From contig CAJJNV010000003.1 of assembly GCA_905193225.1 (NCBI GenBank), positions 1 through 64,000 on the forward strand: DNA of 64,000 bases, in the 5' to 3' direction. Below are positions 25,629-33,375 of the stretch, one piece after another. Made by a program: the position numbers and the translations under genes. The notes under the pieces are model-generated. The model saw only the letters and a program-made list of their open reading frames with translations. It searched no databases and was not told the origin of the DNA. The DNA is from an uncultured Oscillospiraceae bacterium (lineage in GTDB: Bacteria > Bacillota > Clostridia > Oscillospirales > Acutalibacteraceae). Each line of letters begins with the position of its first letter. The stretch's first letter is position 1.

Positions 25629-27053
25629 TCAATATTTGTTTACATCAACCACAACAAGCTCGGGTTGATTGAAAATTCTCGGAACACCTCTGTTTGTAAG
25701 TCCAGAGCTTACTATCAAATCGGAATTTCCGGCCTTATATTTACCGTAAATTAAATGGTTGTTTCTTTCGGGTAAAAGGCCGAAGTTTCTCGAATACACC
25801 GCGCCGAAGGAGGGCAGTCTCACCACTCCCCCGTGGGTGTCTCCGCAAAGCACCAGGTCACCCCAATATTCCTCGTAAAGGGTCTCGAAAAGCAAAGGCT
25901 CGTGACACAAAAGCAGTCTCACGCAGTTGTCGTCCTCGCTTATGAACTTGTAAAACTCCTCTCCCGCATAGGGCCAAAAGGCCGAAGGGTTGGAGGTAAG
26001 GGTACCGAATACCTTGACCTTGTTTGAGCCTATCTCTATGATGTCAGAGCTGTTGAAAAGCACCTTTACGCCGGTGTCTTCAATAACCTTTTTAAGACCA
26101 TTGTCGGCGGCATAAAGCCTTTCGGGATCACGGTTTGAATCGTCGGAATTTAAAAATCCGTCGATGTCGTTGAGGGTCGAGCCGAAATCAAAGGCTCTTT
26201 CCCACTCGTTGTTTCCGTAGATGTAATAGGTTGGTGCCATGGCGGAAAGAGCTTTGCAAAGCTCGGTGATCTCGTTTATGTCCCCGTCGGAATCGAGGCA
26301 GTCTCCGGTCATCACGATGATGTCGGGGCGGAGCTTTTCTATTCTGCTTAAAAGCTTGTCGTTGTTCTTTCCGAAGCTTGTGTTGTGCAGATCGGAAAGC
26401 TGAATTATTCTGAAGTTGTCGTAGGTGTTGCGAAGGCTTAAGGAATAGAAATTTTCCTTGAAGCTGCGGTTGGCGATGTAGTTGACGCCCACCACTGCCA
26501 GCACAAGGGCAAGAAGCAGACATACAAAGGAGGCGATGATATTTTTGACTCCCTTTTTGTAGTTCTTTTTATGCCTTTTGGCGTGGCTTCTCAAATCGGT
26601 TTCGGAAAATGCGGGCTTTGCGGGCCTTGCGCTTTTTTCGCCCGGTTCACTTTTAACATATTGTGCCTTTTGCTCCCGTTCAAACGTCCCTTCGACCTGT
26701 CTGCGGTTTTGATCTTTCTTTTGCACGGGAGAGGGCATCGGGTAAGACGCATTGTCAACTTGAAAATCGGCAGGAGAAAAAGTTTCGGGAGAAAACGGAC
26801 TTCCCTTTTTGTCGTATTTGAATTTTATATCGGGAAGCCGATCGGAAAATCCGCTCAGTGCAGTTCTCAGAGCGTTAAGATTCCCGGCAGTAAAATCTTT
26901 ATAAACAAACTTGTCGTTATATCCGAACACGAAGGTGTTTCCCTGCGCCTTTATAAGCCAAAAGGTACTCTCAAAAGCATAGAAATCGCTGTCCGAAAGG
27001 CTCGATTTAAGCTTGGCCGTTATCTGTGCCCACATTCTGTTTATATCCTGCAT
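25629..27053 (-). CDS. DnaA-N-like domain fused to membrane metallophosphoesterase
   Basis: 474 residues. The C-terminal part (about 210-474) is a calcineurin-like phosphoesterase: QLSDLHNTSFG, MTGDCLDSDGD, YGNNEWE (GNHE variant), LLCHEP and CGDTHGG, giving the full set of metal ligands apart from the GNHE His, which is Asn here. A membrane helix (about 165-190) precedes it, so the catalytic domain should lie outside. The first about 70 residues (W-x-x-I-x-x-x-L-x-x-x-x-SDSDFYAF...FVFGYNDKFVYKDF) resemble the DnaA N-terminal domain. A Pro/Lys-rich linker joins the two. Position between Wzz-like and GT4 genes suggests cleavage of a phosphorylated lipid or polymer. Confidence 0.7.
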   Translation of the reverse strand: MQDINRMWAQITAKLKSSLSDSDFYAFESTFWLIKAQGNTFVFGYNDKFVYKDFTAGNLNALRTALSGFSDRLPDIKFKYDKKGSPFSPETFSPADFQVDNASYPMPSPVQKKDQNRRQVEGTFEREQKAQYVKSEPGEKSARPAKPAFSETDLRSHAKRHKKNYKKGVKNIIASFVCLLLALVLAVVGVNYIANRSFKENFYSLSLRNTYDNFRIIQLSDLHNTSFGKNNDKLLSRIEKLRPDIIVMTGDCLDSDGDINEITELCKALSAMAPTYYIYGNNEWERAFDFGSTLNDIDGFLNSDDSNRDPERLYAADNGLKKVIEDTGVKVLFNSSDIIEIGSNKVKVFGTLTSNPSAFWPYAGEEFYKFISEDDNCVRLLLCHEPLLFETLYEEYWGDLVLCGDTHGGVVRLPSFGAVYSRNFGLLPERNNHLIYGKYKAGNSDLIVSSGLTNRGVPRIFNQPELVVVDVNKY

Positions 27054-28201
27054 CAGCCGTTTCCTCCTTTTTTGTCTATTGATATTTTTTCATAAAGTTC
27101 CGTTGTCAATTCAGCGGTGTTTTGCCACGAGAATCGGCTTAAAACATATTCGGCCGAATTTTCCCGAAGCTTTTCCGCGGCCTTGGGGTTTTTAAGCAAA
27201 AAGTCAAGCTTTTGCGCCAGATCGTCCACATTTCCCTTCTTAAATGTCAGCGCCGCATTTCCGCAAACGCTTGTGTTCTCGGGAATATCCGAGCAAAGCA
27301 CGGCGTTTGAATAGGAAAGCGCCTCCAAAAGGCTTATGGACATACCTTCAAGGTCGGAAGGAAGGCATACCGCATAGCTGTTTGAATATATCTGACCGAG
27401 GGTATCTCCCGAGATAAATCCCGTAAAGATAATGTTTTTATTATCCCCTGCCATACTTTTAAGCTGAGCGACATAATCGTCGGTGTCGCTTGTATCGCCG
27501 CATATTACGAGCTTTTTGTCAGTGTCAAGGCGTTTATAGGCTTCGATAAGATAGTGGGCGCCCTTTTCCTTTGTCAGTCTTGCCACCATACAGATGTAGG
27601 ATTTCCTGCAAAGGCCGTATTTTTCTTTTATTATGTCGTCCGAAAGAAGCCTTGGACGGCTTATACCGTTTGGAATGACCACCGTTTTACGGCCGTAGGT
27701 CTGTTCAAAGTATTGCCGGGCGCTTTCGGACAGCACGATCACGGCGTCGGCGCGTTTTACAAGGGTCTTTTCCCCGTGCTTTATATATTTTGAAGCAAAT
27801 CCGCCGCCCCACTTTTCCCTCTGCCAGTCAAGTCCGTGGACGGTGGCAACGCACTTCTTTCCGAAAAACTTTGGAATGACCATTGCGGCCGAGGGGCCCT
27901 CGGCGTGGAAATGCACAATATCGCATTTTGAAAAGCTGCAGGCTATTGCGGCCGAAAAGGAGGCAAGCATTGCCGATATTCCCTTTATTTTCAGGGTTCT
28001 CGCTTTTTTAAGCTTAACCCCTTTATATTCCCCGTTAACCATGTCCTTTTCAAACTCTTTTTCGGGACGGTCGGTCGTGCGGTTATAGCAAACCACCTCG
28101 TTGCCGCTTTCGACCATCAGGGGACAGATATTTGTCAGCACCGTTTCAATTCCGCCGCGGGTGGAGGGAATTGCCTTGTGCCCTATCATTGCTATTTTCA
28201 T
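27053..28201 (-). CDS. GT4 family glycosyltransferase
   Basis: 382 residues, GT-B fold: MKIAMIGHKAIPSTRGGIETVL at the start (rhamnosyl/mannosyl-transferase-like), HFHAEGPSA, ATVHGLDWQREKWGG, and the C-terminal nucleotide-sugar site MVARLTKEKGAHYLIEAY with LPSDLEGMSISLLEALSY. The stop overlaps the start of the next gene by one base. The N-terminal signature is like that of WbaZ/RfaG-type transferases that often add the second sugar; that assignment is tentative. Confidence 0.85.
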   Translation of the reverse strand: MKIAMIGHKAIPSTRGGIETVLTNICPLMVESGNEVVCYNRTTDRPEKEFEKDMVNGEYKGVKLKKARTLKIKGISAMLASFSAAIACSFSKCDIVHFHAEGPSAAMVIPKFFGKKCVATVHGLDWQREKWGGGFASKYIKHGEKTLVKRADAVIVLSESARQYFEQTYGRKTVVIPNGISRPRLLSDDIIKEKYGLCRKSYICMVARLTKEKGAHYLIEAYKRLDTDKKLVICGDTSDTDDYVAQLKSMAGDNKNIIFTGFISGDTLGQIYSNSYAVCLPSDLEGMSISLLEALSYSNAVLCSDIPENTSVCGNAALTFKKGNVDDLAQKLDFLLKNPKAAEKLRENSAEYVLSRFSWQNTAELTTELYEKISIDKKGGNG

Positions 28202-28210
28202 TAAAACTTC

Positions 28211-28891
28211 CTATCTGCCGTTTGCCCTGAGCATTGCAAAGGGCGTTTTTAATATGATTTTAATGTCTTTAAGGGTGGTTCTGGTTTCTATGTATTCAAG
28301 GTCCATTTCCAGCCATTTTTCATAGGGTATATCGTTTTTATCGGGCATTATCTGCCATGTGCAGGTTATACCCGGCGTTACCACGAGCCTTAATTTGTTG
28401 TAATCGCTGTACTTCTCCACTTCTTCGGGCAAAGCGGGTCTCGGCCCTACTATGCTCATATTTCCGATAAGCACATTAAAAAGCTGGGGAATCTCGTCGA
28501 TGGAATATTTTCGGAGAACCCGTCCCACCCTTGTTATGCGTGGATCGTTTTTCATTTTAAAGACCGGCCCGTCCATTTCATTGCTGTCCATAAGGTCCTT
28601 TTTGCGCTTTTCGGCGTCCACATACATGGAGCGGAATTTATACATATTAAAAGGCTTTCCGTGACGGCCTATCCTCACCTGTTTGTAAAAAGGACTGCCT
28701 TTAGGGTCGTCGAGAAAGACCACAAGGGCGGTAATGAGAATAGGAATTATCAAAAAGATAAGGATAATAACTGTTACCGATACATCAAATATCCTTTTCT
28801 TCTTCCAATAAGAATAATATGACTTTTCAATAAGTTTTTCAAGCCTTTCGGCAGTTTTTTCATCTACCTTTTCCGCCTCTAAAAATTTCAT
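28211..28891 (-). CDS. Priming sugar-phosphate transferase (WcaJ/EpsL-like)
   Basis: About 226 residues from the ATG at 28891, which overlaps the stop of the gene before (TAATG); the frame reaches a GTG at 28903. It is a polyprenyl-phosphate hexose-1-phosphate transferase: KRIFDVSVTVIILIF membrane hairpin, FYKQVRIGRHGKPFNMYKFR, RKYSIDEIPQLFNVL and MSIVGPRPA-P. It transfers the first sugar phosphate to undecaprenyl phosphate on the inner face and so starts each EPS repeat. The N-terminal about 30 charged residues are an unusual extension. Confidence 0.9.
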   Translation of the reverse strand: MKFLEAEKVDEKTAERLEKLIEKSYYSYWKKKRIFDVSVTVIILIFLIIPILITALVVFLDDPKGSPFYKQVRIGRHGKPFNMYKFRSMYVDAEKRKKDLMDSNEMDGPVFKMKNDPRITRVGRVLRKYSIDEIPQLFNVLIGNMSIVGPRPALPEEVEKYSDYNKLRLVVTPGITCTWQIMPDKNDIPYEKWLEMDLEYIETRTTLKDIKIILKTPFAMLRANGR

Positions 28892-29631
28892 TACCATTCC
28901 CACCTATCAGATCTGTGAAGAATTTTTCCGTAAATAAAACAGTATGCTTTGTTTCCGATGATTCGTTTGAGCCGCAAAGTCCTTCTCGTAACCTCCGAGC
29001 ACCAGGAAGCACCATAGTGATGTATTGAAACCGTGTCCCTTGTAACCCGCTTTTTGCCGGTGAAGAAATTTATCGGGCAAAGGACATCCTCGTTTAAGAA
29101 ACACACATTGTCTATGACTTGATTTCTCAGTGCCGTGTCAAGGCCGAGACTTAAAAGTGCCTTGGTATTGCGCTTTGGGCAAGGGGTTGTATCAAATTCC
29201 CCGTTTTCCCCTAAAAATGAGATGCCGTCATACTCATCGAGCATTGCTTTAACAAATTTATCGCCTTTTTTTGCGCCGAAACCAAGTCCCGTGGCAATAA
29301 GGTTTTCTCCTTTTTCATATCCGAAAAACCCGTCATACCGTTCGACAAGGGAATCGAGACTTTTTATCAATTCAACATCGGTGTCGAGATATATGCCGCC
29401 CTGCTCGTATATTATTTTCAGTCTGAAATAATCGCTCACAAAGGCCCATTTTTTCGCCTTGAAGGCCTGCCGCGCATAGAGATTGTCTATTTCGCCGACA
29501 TTTGTCTCGTCCCATCTTTTTATTTCGTAATCGGGGCAGTGCTTTTTCCACGATGCAATGCACTTTTTCGCAAGATCGGGAAGCTCGCCCTTTCCAAACC
29601 AGCAGTAATTAATAACCTTCGGAATACTCAA
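28891..29631 (-). CDS. GT32-like capsular glycosyltransferase
   Basis: 246 residues with the DXD-containing GT32 (OCH1/CapU-like) signature: IPKVINYCWFGKGELPD, W-x-x-x-CPDYEIKRWDE, SDYFRLKIIYEQGGIYLDTDVE (the DTD is the metal/sugar-nucleotide site), and IHHYGASW near the end. Such enzymes add mannose, galactose or similar residues in capsule synthesis. The stop overlaps the next start. Confidence 0.85.
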   Translation of the reverse strand: MSIPKVINYCWFGKGELPDLAKKCIASWKKHCPDYEIKRWDETNVGEIDNLYARQAFKAKKWAFVSDYFRLKIIYEQGGIYLDTDVELIKSLDSLVERYDGFFGYEKGENLIATGLGFGAKKGDKFVKAMLDEYDGISFLGENGEFDTTPCPKRNTKALLSLGLDTALRNQVIDNVCFLNEDVLCPINFFTGKKRVTRDTVSIHHYGASWCSEVTRRTLRLKRIIGNKAYCFIYGKILHRSDRWEW

Positions 29632-29672
29632 CTTTTATCATACCTCTGATTAACCGATCGGCAAATCTTTAA

Positions 29673-29693
29673 GCAGCCGGTCAAGTCTGTTTT
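29673..29693. repeat. TTAAGCA-type repeat, partial copy E
   Basis: TTAAGCAG followed by CCGGTCAAG matches the left arm of the copies at 34458, 38149 and 47148; the right arm is missing. Lies just downstream of the acetyltransferase stop codon. Confidence 0.3.
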
Positions 29694-29695
29694 TT

Positions 29696-30226
29696 CTAAA
29701 CCTTGTTTTCGATGTATTTTTCGGTGGCGTTTTCCCTTGAAATGATTTTTGCGGGATTCCCCACAACAATGCTGTGGGGGGGTACATCAAAATTAACAAA
29801 CGCACCCGGAGCTATAAGCACATCGTCTCCTATGGTAATTTTTCCGACCACCACGGCGTTTGTGCCTATCCACACGCAGTCTCCGACGGTGGGCGAGCCT
29901 TCCCTTTTACCTCGGTTTTCCCGACCTATGGTCACCCCTGTGGCAACATTGACATTCTTTCCGATAACCGCCTCGGGATTTATTATCAGACGTCCGAAAT
30001 GTCCGATATAAAAGCCCTCTCCTATGTTTGTGCGGGCGGGTATCTGTATGCCGGTTTTTATCGAACGTCGGCGAAGGGCAAGAAGTCTCAAGGGATTTTT
30101 GCTGATTTGCGCCTTACGAAAACACACGAGAAATTTAACCTCGGGAGAACGGAAGATCCTGTGCAAAAAGCCTTCTCCCTTCTCTCCGTATACGCGGTAC
30201 AAATCTTTTTTTATGATTTCCTTCAT
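29696..30226 (-). CDS. Serine O-acetyltransferase-like hexapeptide transferase
   Basis: 176 residues. A left-handed beta-helix of hexapeptide repeats runs from about 60 to 165 (IPARTNIGEGFYIGHFG, VNVATGVTIGREN, VWIGTNAVVVGKITIGDDVLIAPGAFVNFDVPP, ending VVGNPAKII). The SAT/CysE-like catalytic His lies in the GHFG segment. In EPS operons these enzymes O-acetylate sugars of the repeat unit from acetyl-CoA. The start overlaps the end of the flippase gene by 4 bases. Confidence 0.85.
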   Translation of the reverse strand: MKEIIKKDLYRVYGEKGEGFLHRIFRSPEVKFLVCFRKAQISKNPLRLLALRRRSIKTGIQIPARTNIGEGFYIGHFGRLIINPEAVIGKNVNVATGVTIGRENRGKREGSPTVGDCVWIGTNAVVVGKITIGDDVLIAPGAFVNFDVPPHSIVVGNPAKIISRENATEKYIENKV

Positions 30227-31728
30227 TTTTTCAGCCTCTCCCCAAGCTTTTTTACAAGCAGTTTAAAAACATCCGGCCTTACGGCAAAATTGACCGCTCC
30301 ATAAAGCGGGATTATCCAAAGCATATTCAAAATCCCATTGTAGCACAGCTGCAAGAATTTCATATCGCAAAATCTTGTTGTTCCGAAAAAGAAATATATC
30401 AGCGCAAACGCAAGGACGTTTGCAGCGGTTAAAACAAAGCTTTTTATCGGGCTTTTTCCGAAAACCTTACGGTTGACAAAGCAGGTGGTTGCGATGTTTC
30501 GGAAGATTATCGCGGCCACCGTTCCGAAAAGCGCTCCGCAAATTCCCCATTTGATTATTCCGAAAACGGTAAGGGACAGGTTTATTGCCATTTCGGTAAC
30601 GGCGTGCCATCTCGTTTTGTCGAATGTTCCGGAATATTCGACCACCTGACTCAACGGGGTCTTGGCGCAGGAGAAAAGCTTTGCCACGACAAAAAGCAGA
30701 ATGAGAAGCGGGTTTATATAATCGGCGTCGTTTATGCCGCCGGTGTATATCTGAATAATGGGCAGCAGGAAAAGGCACATAGCAGTATAAACCACAAAAT
30801 TAGCCGCCACATAAACCGTCTCATATATGCGGAATTTTTTTTGGAAAGTTTCCATATCCACCGAAAAAAGCTGACCGAGGGCAAAGTTAAATCCCTTAAC
30901 AAGGCCGTTTATAAACACCTCCACCTGAGAGAAAAAAAGGTTATAGATATAGTAAATACTGACCGTTTTAAAGCTGCTTAAAAATGAAAGCAGAATAATG
31001 TCGGTATTGTTAAACACCATTCCCGATATCTGATGAATCAGTACCGAGTTTTTTTGGGAAATGGCCTTAAAATCGGGCTTGGCCTTAAAATCCAGCCATT
31101 TATAATGCCTTTTGGCATAAATCGTAACATATAAAAGCTGAGCAACCGACACTAAACAAAACGAAGTCTGCATAAGTATCAAATTGTTTGTAAGCAGCAA
31201 TACCACCGTCTTTAAAAGCCCGCTGGTTATCTGCAAAAATATCTGGGAGTTTGTTATAACATACTGCAATCCGTCGGTTTCGAGCATAATCCCGTATTTA
31301 CCCTCGATAAAAAAGGTGACAAGAGAGGGAACGCCGTTTAATAATATCAGTACAATGACCATAAAGGGAGGCATACCGGTATTTATGACAAAGCCGTAAA
31401 GCAGCGCAAAAACAGTCACCGCGCCGCCGTATATTAAGCCGATGTTGTTATAATACCGTCTTGTGGCCGCTAAAATGGAGTTAATGCGATCATGGTCGCT
31501 TTTTGCAACAGGGCCGAAAAGCGCCTGGGTTGTTGCAAGCCCCACTCCTGCTTCAAGGAGGCAAAGATATGTGAATATCTGCTTAATGGTCGAAAGCACG
31601 CCGTTAACCGACGAACCGAAATTCTCAATATATATTCTCGGAAGAATAAATCCTATTCCGATGGTCACGATCTGGCAGAGCACCACCGATATGAGATTGA
31701 ATTTTATTTTTTTTGAATGGGTGCTCAT
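30223..31728 (-). CDS. Wzx-type polysaccharide flippase
   Basis: 501 residues with about 12 to 14 membrane helices and the MOP-superfamily start (SVVLCQIVTIGIGFILPRIYIENFGSSVNGVLSTIKQIF). This type translocates undecaprenyl-linked repeat units across the membrane. Basic and aromatic residues are spread through the helices as in other Wzx proteins. Together with the Wzy-like and Wzz-like proteins it defines a Wzx/Wzy-dependent EPS pathway. Confidence 0.85.
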   Translation of the reverse strand: MSTHSKKIKFNLISVVLCQIVTIGIGFILPRIYIENFGSSVNGVLSTIKQIFTYLCLLEAGVGLATTQALFGPVAKSDHDRINSILAATRRYYNNIGLIYGGAVTVFALLYGFVINTGMPPFMVIVLILLNGVPSLVTFFIEGKYGIMLETDGLQYVITNSQIFLQITSGLLKTVVLLLTNNLILMQTSFCLVSVAQLLYVTIYAKRHYKWLDFKAKPDFKAISQKNSVLIHQISGMVFNNTDIILLSFLSSFKTVSIYYIYNLFFSQVEVFINGLVKGFNFALGQLFSVDMETFQKKFRIYETVYVAANFVVYTAMCLFLLPIIQIYTGGINDADYINPLLILLFVVAKLFSCAKTPLSQVVEYSGTFDKTRWHAVTEMAINLSLTVFGIIKWGICGALFGTVAAIIFRNIATTCFVNRKVFGKSPIKSFVLTAANVLAFALIYFFFGTTRFCDMKFLQLCYNGILNMLWIIPLYGAVNFAVRPDVFKLLVKKLGERLKK

Positions 31729-31820
31729 ACATCGTGCCTCCTTTTAACAGAATTGAAAAGAGAAATGAAAAATCGGGAAAAAAGCTCTATCGGTTGATAA
31801 TTATCCTCCCGCCGTTTTTA

Positions 31821-32882
31821 TCAATACAGCTTTTTTACAAATCCGAAAGTCTTGGTTCTTGAAACAAGCAAAATAACAGTGGAAAGAAGGAGCGTCGGCA
31901 AAATACCGATTGCAAACATAATAAGCGAGTTTGTGTATTTATAGGGTGTCAAAAAGCAGTATCCGTCCACAAAAATCATATGGGTAAAATATATGAGTGA
32001 GCTGTATGGACGGAGAAACTCTGCCCATTTGGCGGTTTCAAGACTTTTTAGCTTTCCTTCGAGACACAAGGCGCATTTAAGCAGGTAATACGCACAGGGG
32101 ATGAGGAAAAGATACATATCATATTCCAGTCTCCAGCCCATTTTTGAAACGGTTATAAATTCCACGCTGAGCAGCGCAAAGGAAAGAACAAGCATCAAAA
32201 AAGAATTTTTTAATTTTCCGAAATGCTCTTTTTGCGAAAGCCTTGCACCGAGCACGACAAAGATAATTCCCTCGAAAATGCCGTTGCGGGTGGTTCCGAT
32301 GATATCGTAAAATCCGGCAAAGAAGCTTTTAACTCCTTGAGGAAACGGTATTCCGCTAACAAGGCCGTAATACGTCTGCCCGCAAAGGCCGATGAGAAAA
32401 AGTACAAGGCCTGCGGCGATTATTTTGTTGACCGACACACCTTTTTTAAGCAAAAGCCCCACAACGGCCACTGCAACAATGGTGGCCGGCAGATACCAGA
32501 GGAATCCGTATCCGGCAGTAAATATCATGTTTTTCAGCCAGTTTAAAAAAATCAGTCCTGCGGCTTTAGGGTCATGACACCGGTACATCTCCACCGCAGT
32601 AATCGGAAAATACACCGCCGACCAAAAAAGATAAAGCACTAATATCCGCTTCAGGTAGTTCTTTACCGTGCTGCCGTTTACGGGGCTTACTCCCGCCCTT
32701 TTAAAAAGCAGAAATCCGGAGGAAATAAAGAAAAAAGGCACAGCCACGCGGCAGATACAGTTTACAAGGAAGGAATTCACACGGCTGTCGTATGAAGCGA
32801 GAGGAGATGTATGTATACAAACGATCATAACGGCACACATAATTTTTACAAGGTCGATAGAATGGTAATAATTCTTTTTCAT
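31821..32882 (-). CDS. Membrane acyltransferase (acyltransferase family 3)
   Basis: About 353 residues from the ATG at 32882, which follows GAGAGG; the frame is open 18 bases further up. About ten membrane helices, starting SIDLVKIMCAVMIVCIHTSP (catalytic His in the first helix), with RVAVPFFFISSGFLLFK next, as in OafA/WecH-like acyltransferases. Expected to acetylate or succinylate EPS sugars at the membrane. It is the first gene after the riboswitch-like leader, so it is the gene whose start the leader's terminator directly guards. Confidence 0.8.
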   Translation of the reverse strand: MKKNYYHSIDLVKIMCAVMIVCIHTSPLASYDSRVNSFLVNCICRVAVPFFFISSGFLLFKRAGVSPVNGSTVKNYLKRILVLYLFWSAVYFPITAVEMYRCHDPKAAGLIFLNWLKNMIFTAGYGFLWYLPATIVAVAVVGLLLKKGVSVNKIIAAGLVLFLIGLCGQTYYGLVSGIPFPQGVKSFFAGFYDIIGTTRNGIFEGIIFVVLGARLSQKEHFGKLKNSFLMLVLSFALLSVEFITVSKMGWRLEYDMYLFLIPCAYYLLKCALCLEGKLKSLETAKWAEFLRPYSSLIYFTHMIFVDGYCFLTPYKYTNSLIMFAIGILPTLLLSTVILLVSRTKTFGFVKKLY

Positions 32883-32914
32883 TTTCCTCTCACCTCTCAA
32901 TCATCTGTTGCTAA

Positions 32915-32968
32915 AATAAAAAAGACTGCAACAAATACAAATTCGAAAATCTGTATCAATTGCAGTCT
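32915..32968 (-). terminator. Leader terminator (expression platform) of the EPS operon
   Basis: On the minus strand AGACUGCAA (32968-32960) pairs with UUGCAGUCU (32931-32923). An inner stem (AUACA/UGUAU, then AUU/AAU) closes a UUCG loop, and the outer stem is followed by six U. It lies about 145-200 nt into the transcript and about 35 bases before the first start codon. The 5' arm directly follows and overlaps the 3' strand of the riboswitch-like aptamer, so the two structures exclude each other. Confidence 0.85.
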
Positions 32969-33112
32969 GTCAACCATAGTTTATTCAAGCGGCCGAACAT
33001 TGCAGGTTTCATATCAACCGATACAAAACAACGCTTTAAAAAATCCCGTCGGCTTAAACCTTAGGCACAATGACTTTGTGTCCTTGTCTTTCGACAAGTT
33101 TACCCATAATAT
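32959..33112 (-). promoter_or_regulatory. Cyclic-di-GMP-I (GEMM-I)-like riboswitch aptamer
   Basis: Read 5' to 3' on the minus strand: GGGUAAAC (33105-33098), a hairpin CUUGUC-GAAA-GACAAG (33098-33083), GGACACAAAGUC (33083-33072), then CCUAAG (33065-33060) and UAUGG (32978-32974). These last two are the two strands of the 11-nt GAAA tetraloop receptor, joined by GUUUA/UAAAC pairing and closed by GUCA/UGAC. This order matches the GEMM-I consensus (GGCAAAC, GAAA loop, GGACGCAAAGCC, receptor). The tip of the receptor arm holds an unusually long insertion of about 70 nt. The closing P1 helix and the ligand-contacting C near the 3' end fit the consensus only partly, so a variant pocket is possible. 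Confidence 0.72.
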
Positions 33113-33119
33113 TTATATA

Positions 33120-33148
33120 AATATACACTAAATTGCCTGTTTTGTCAA
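33120..33148 (-). promoter_or_regulatory. Promoter of the EPS operon
   Basis: On the minus strand TTGACA (33148-33143), 17 bases, TATATT (33125-33120). The predicted start is near 33113, exactly at the 5' edge of the riboswitch-like leader, leaving about 230 untranslated bases. Confidence 0.85.
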
Positions 33149-33157
33149 GTTTTTATT

Positions 33158-33186
33158 TTGACGGCTTACATTACATACAAGATTAT
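33158..33186 (+). promoter_or_regulatory. Divergent promoter of the plus-strand acyltransferase
   Basis: TTGACG (33158-33163), 17 bases, GATTAT (33181-33186). Its -35 lies 9 bases from the -35 of the EPS promoter, back to back, so one regulator or polymerase could affect both. The leader to 33375 includes a GC-rich stretch (33250-33310) without a clear terminator. Confidence 0.65.
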
Positions 33187-33375
33187 AGACAAGGAGGTTT
33201 TTTTGTGATAAAATCATTTTGATAATATTTTTTCTCCGTCCGTTTAAATCGGCGGGGTCGGCGGTTTTTTAAACGGCGGCAGGCCTTTCACCCGCTCGGC
33301 CAGGCGCAGAACAAAACAAAAGCAAAAGAAAAGCAACATAAGAAGCGGATAAAACACGCATAGGGAGATGAATTT

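Noticed and set aside
32959..33050. Reading the leader hairpins as a simple attenuator or LoaP/EAR-type antitermination site only
   Set aside because: The ordered GEMM-I signature (GGGUAAAC, GAAA loop, GGACACAAAGUC, receptor strands) explains the structure better; an antitermination protein could still act in addition.
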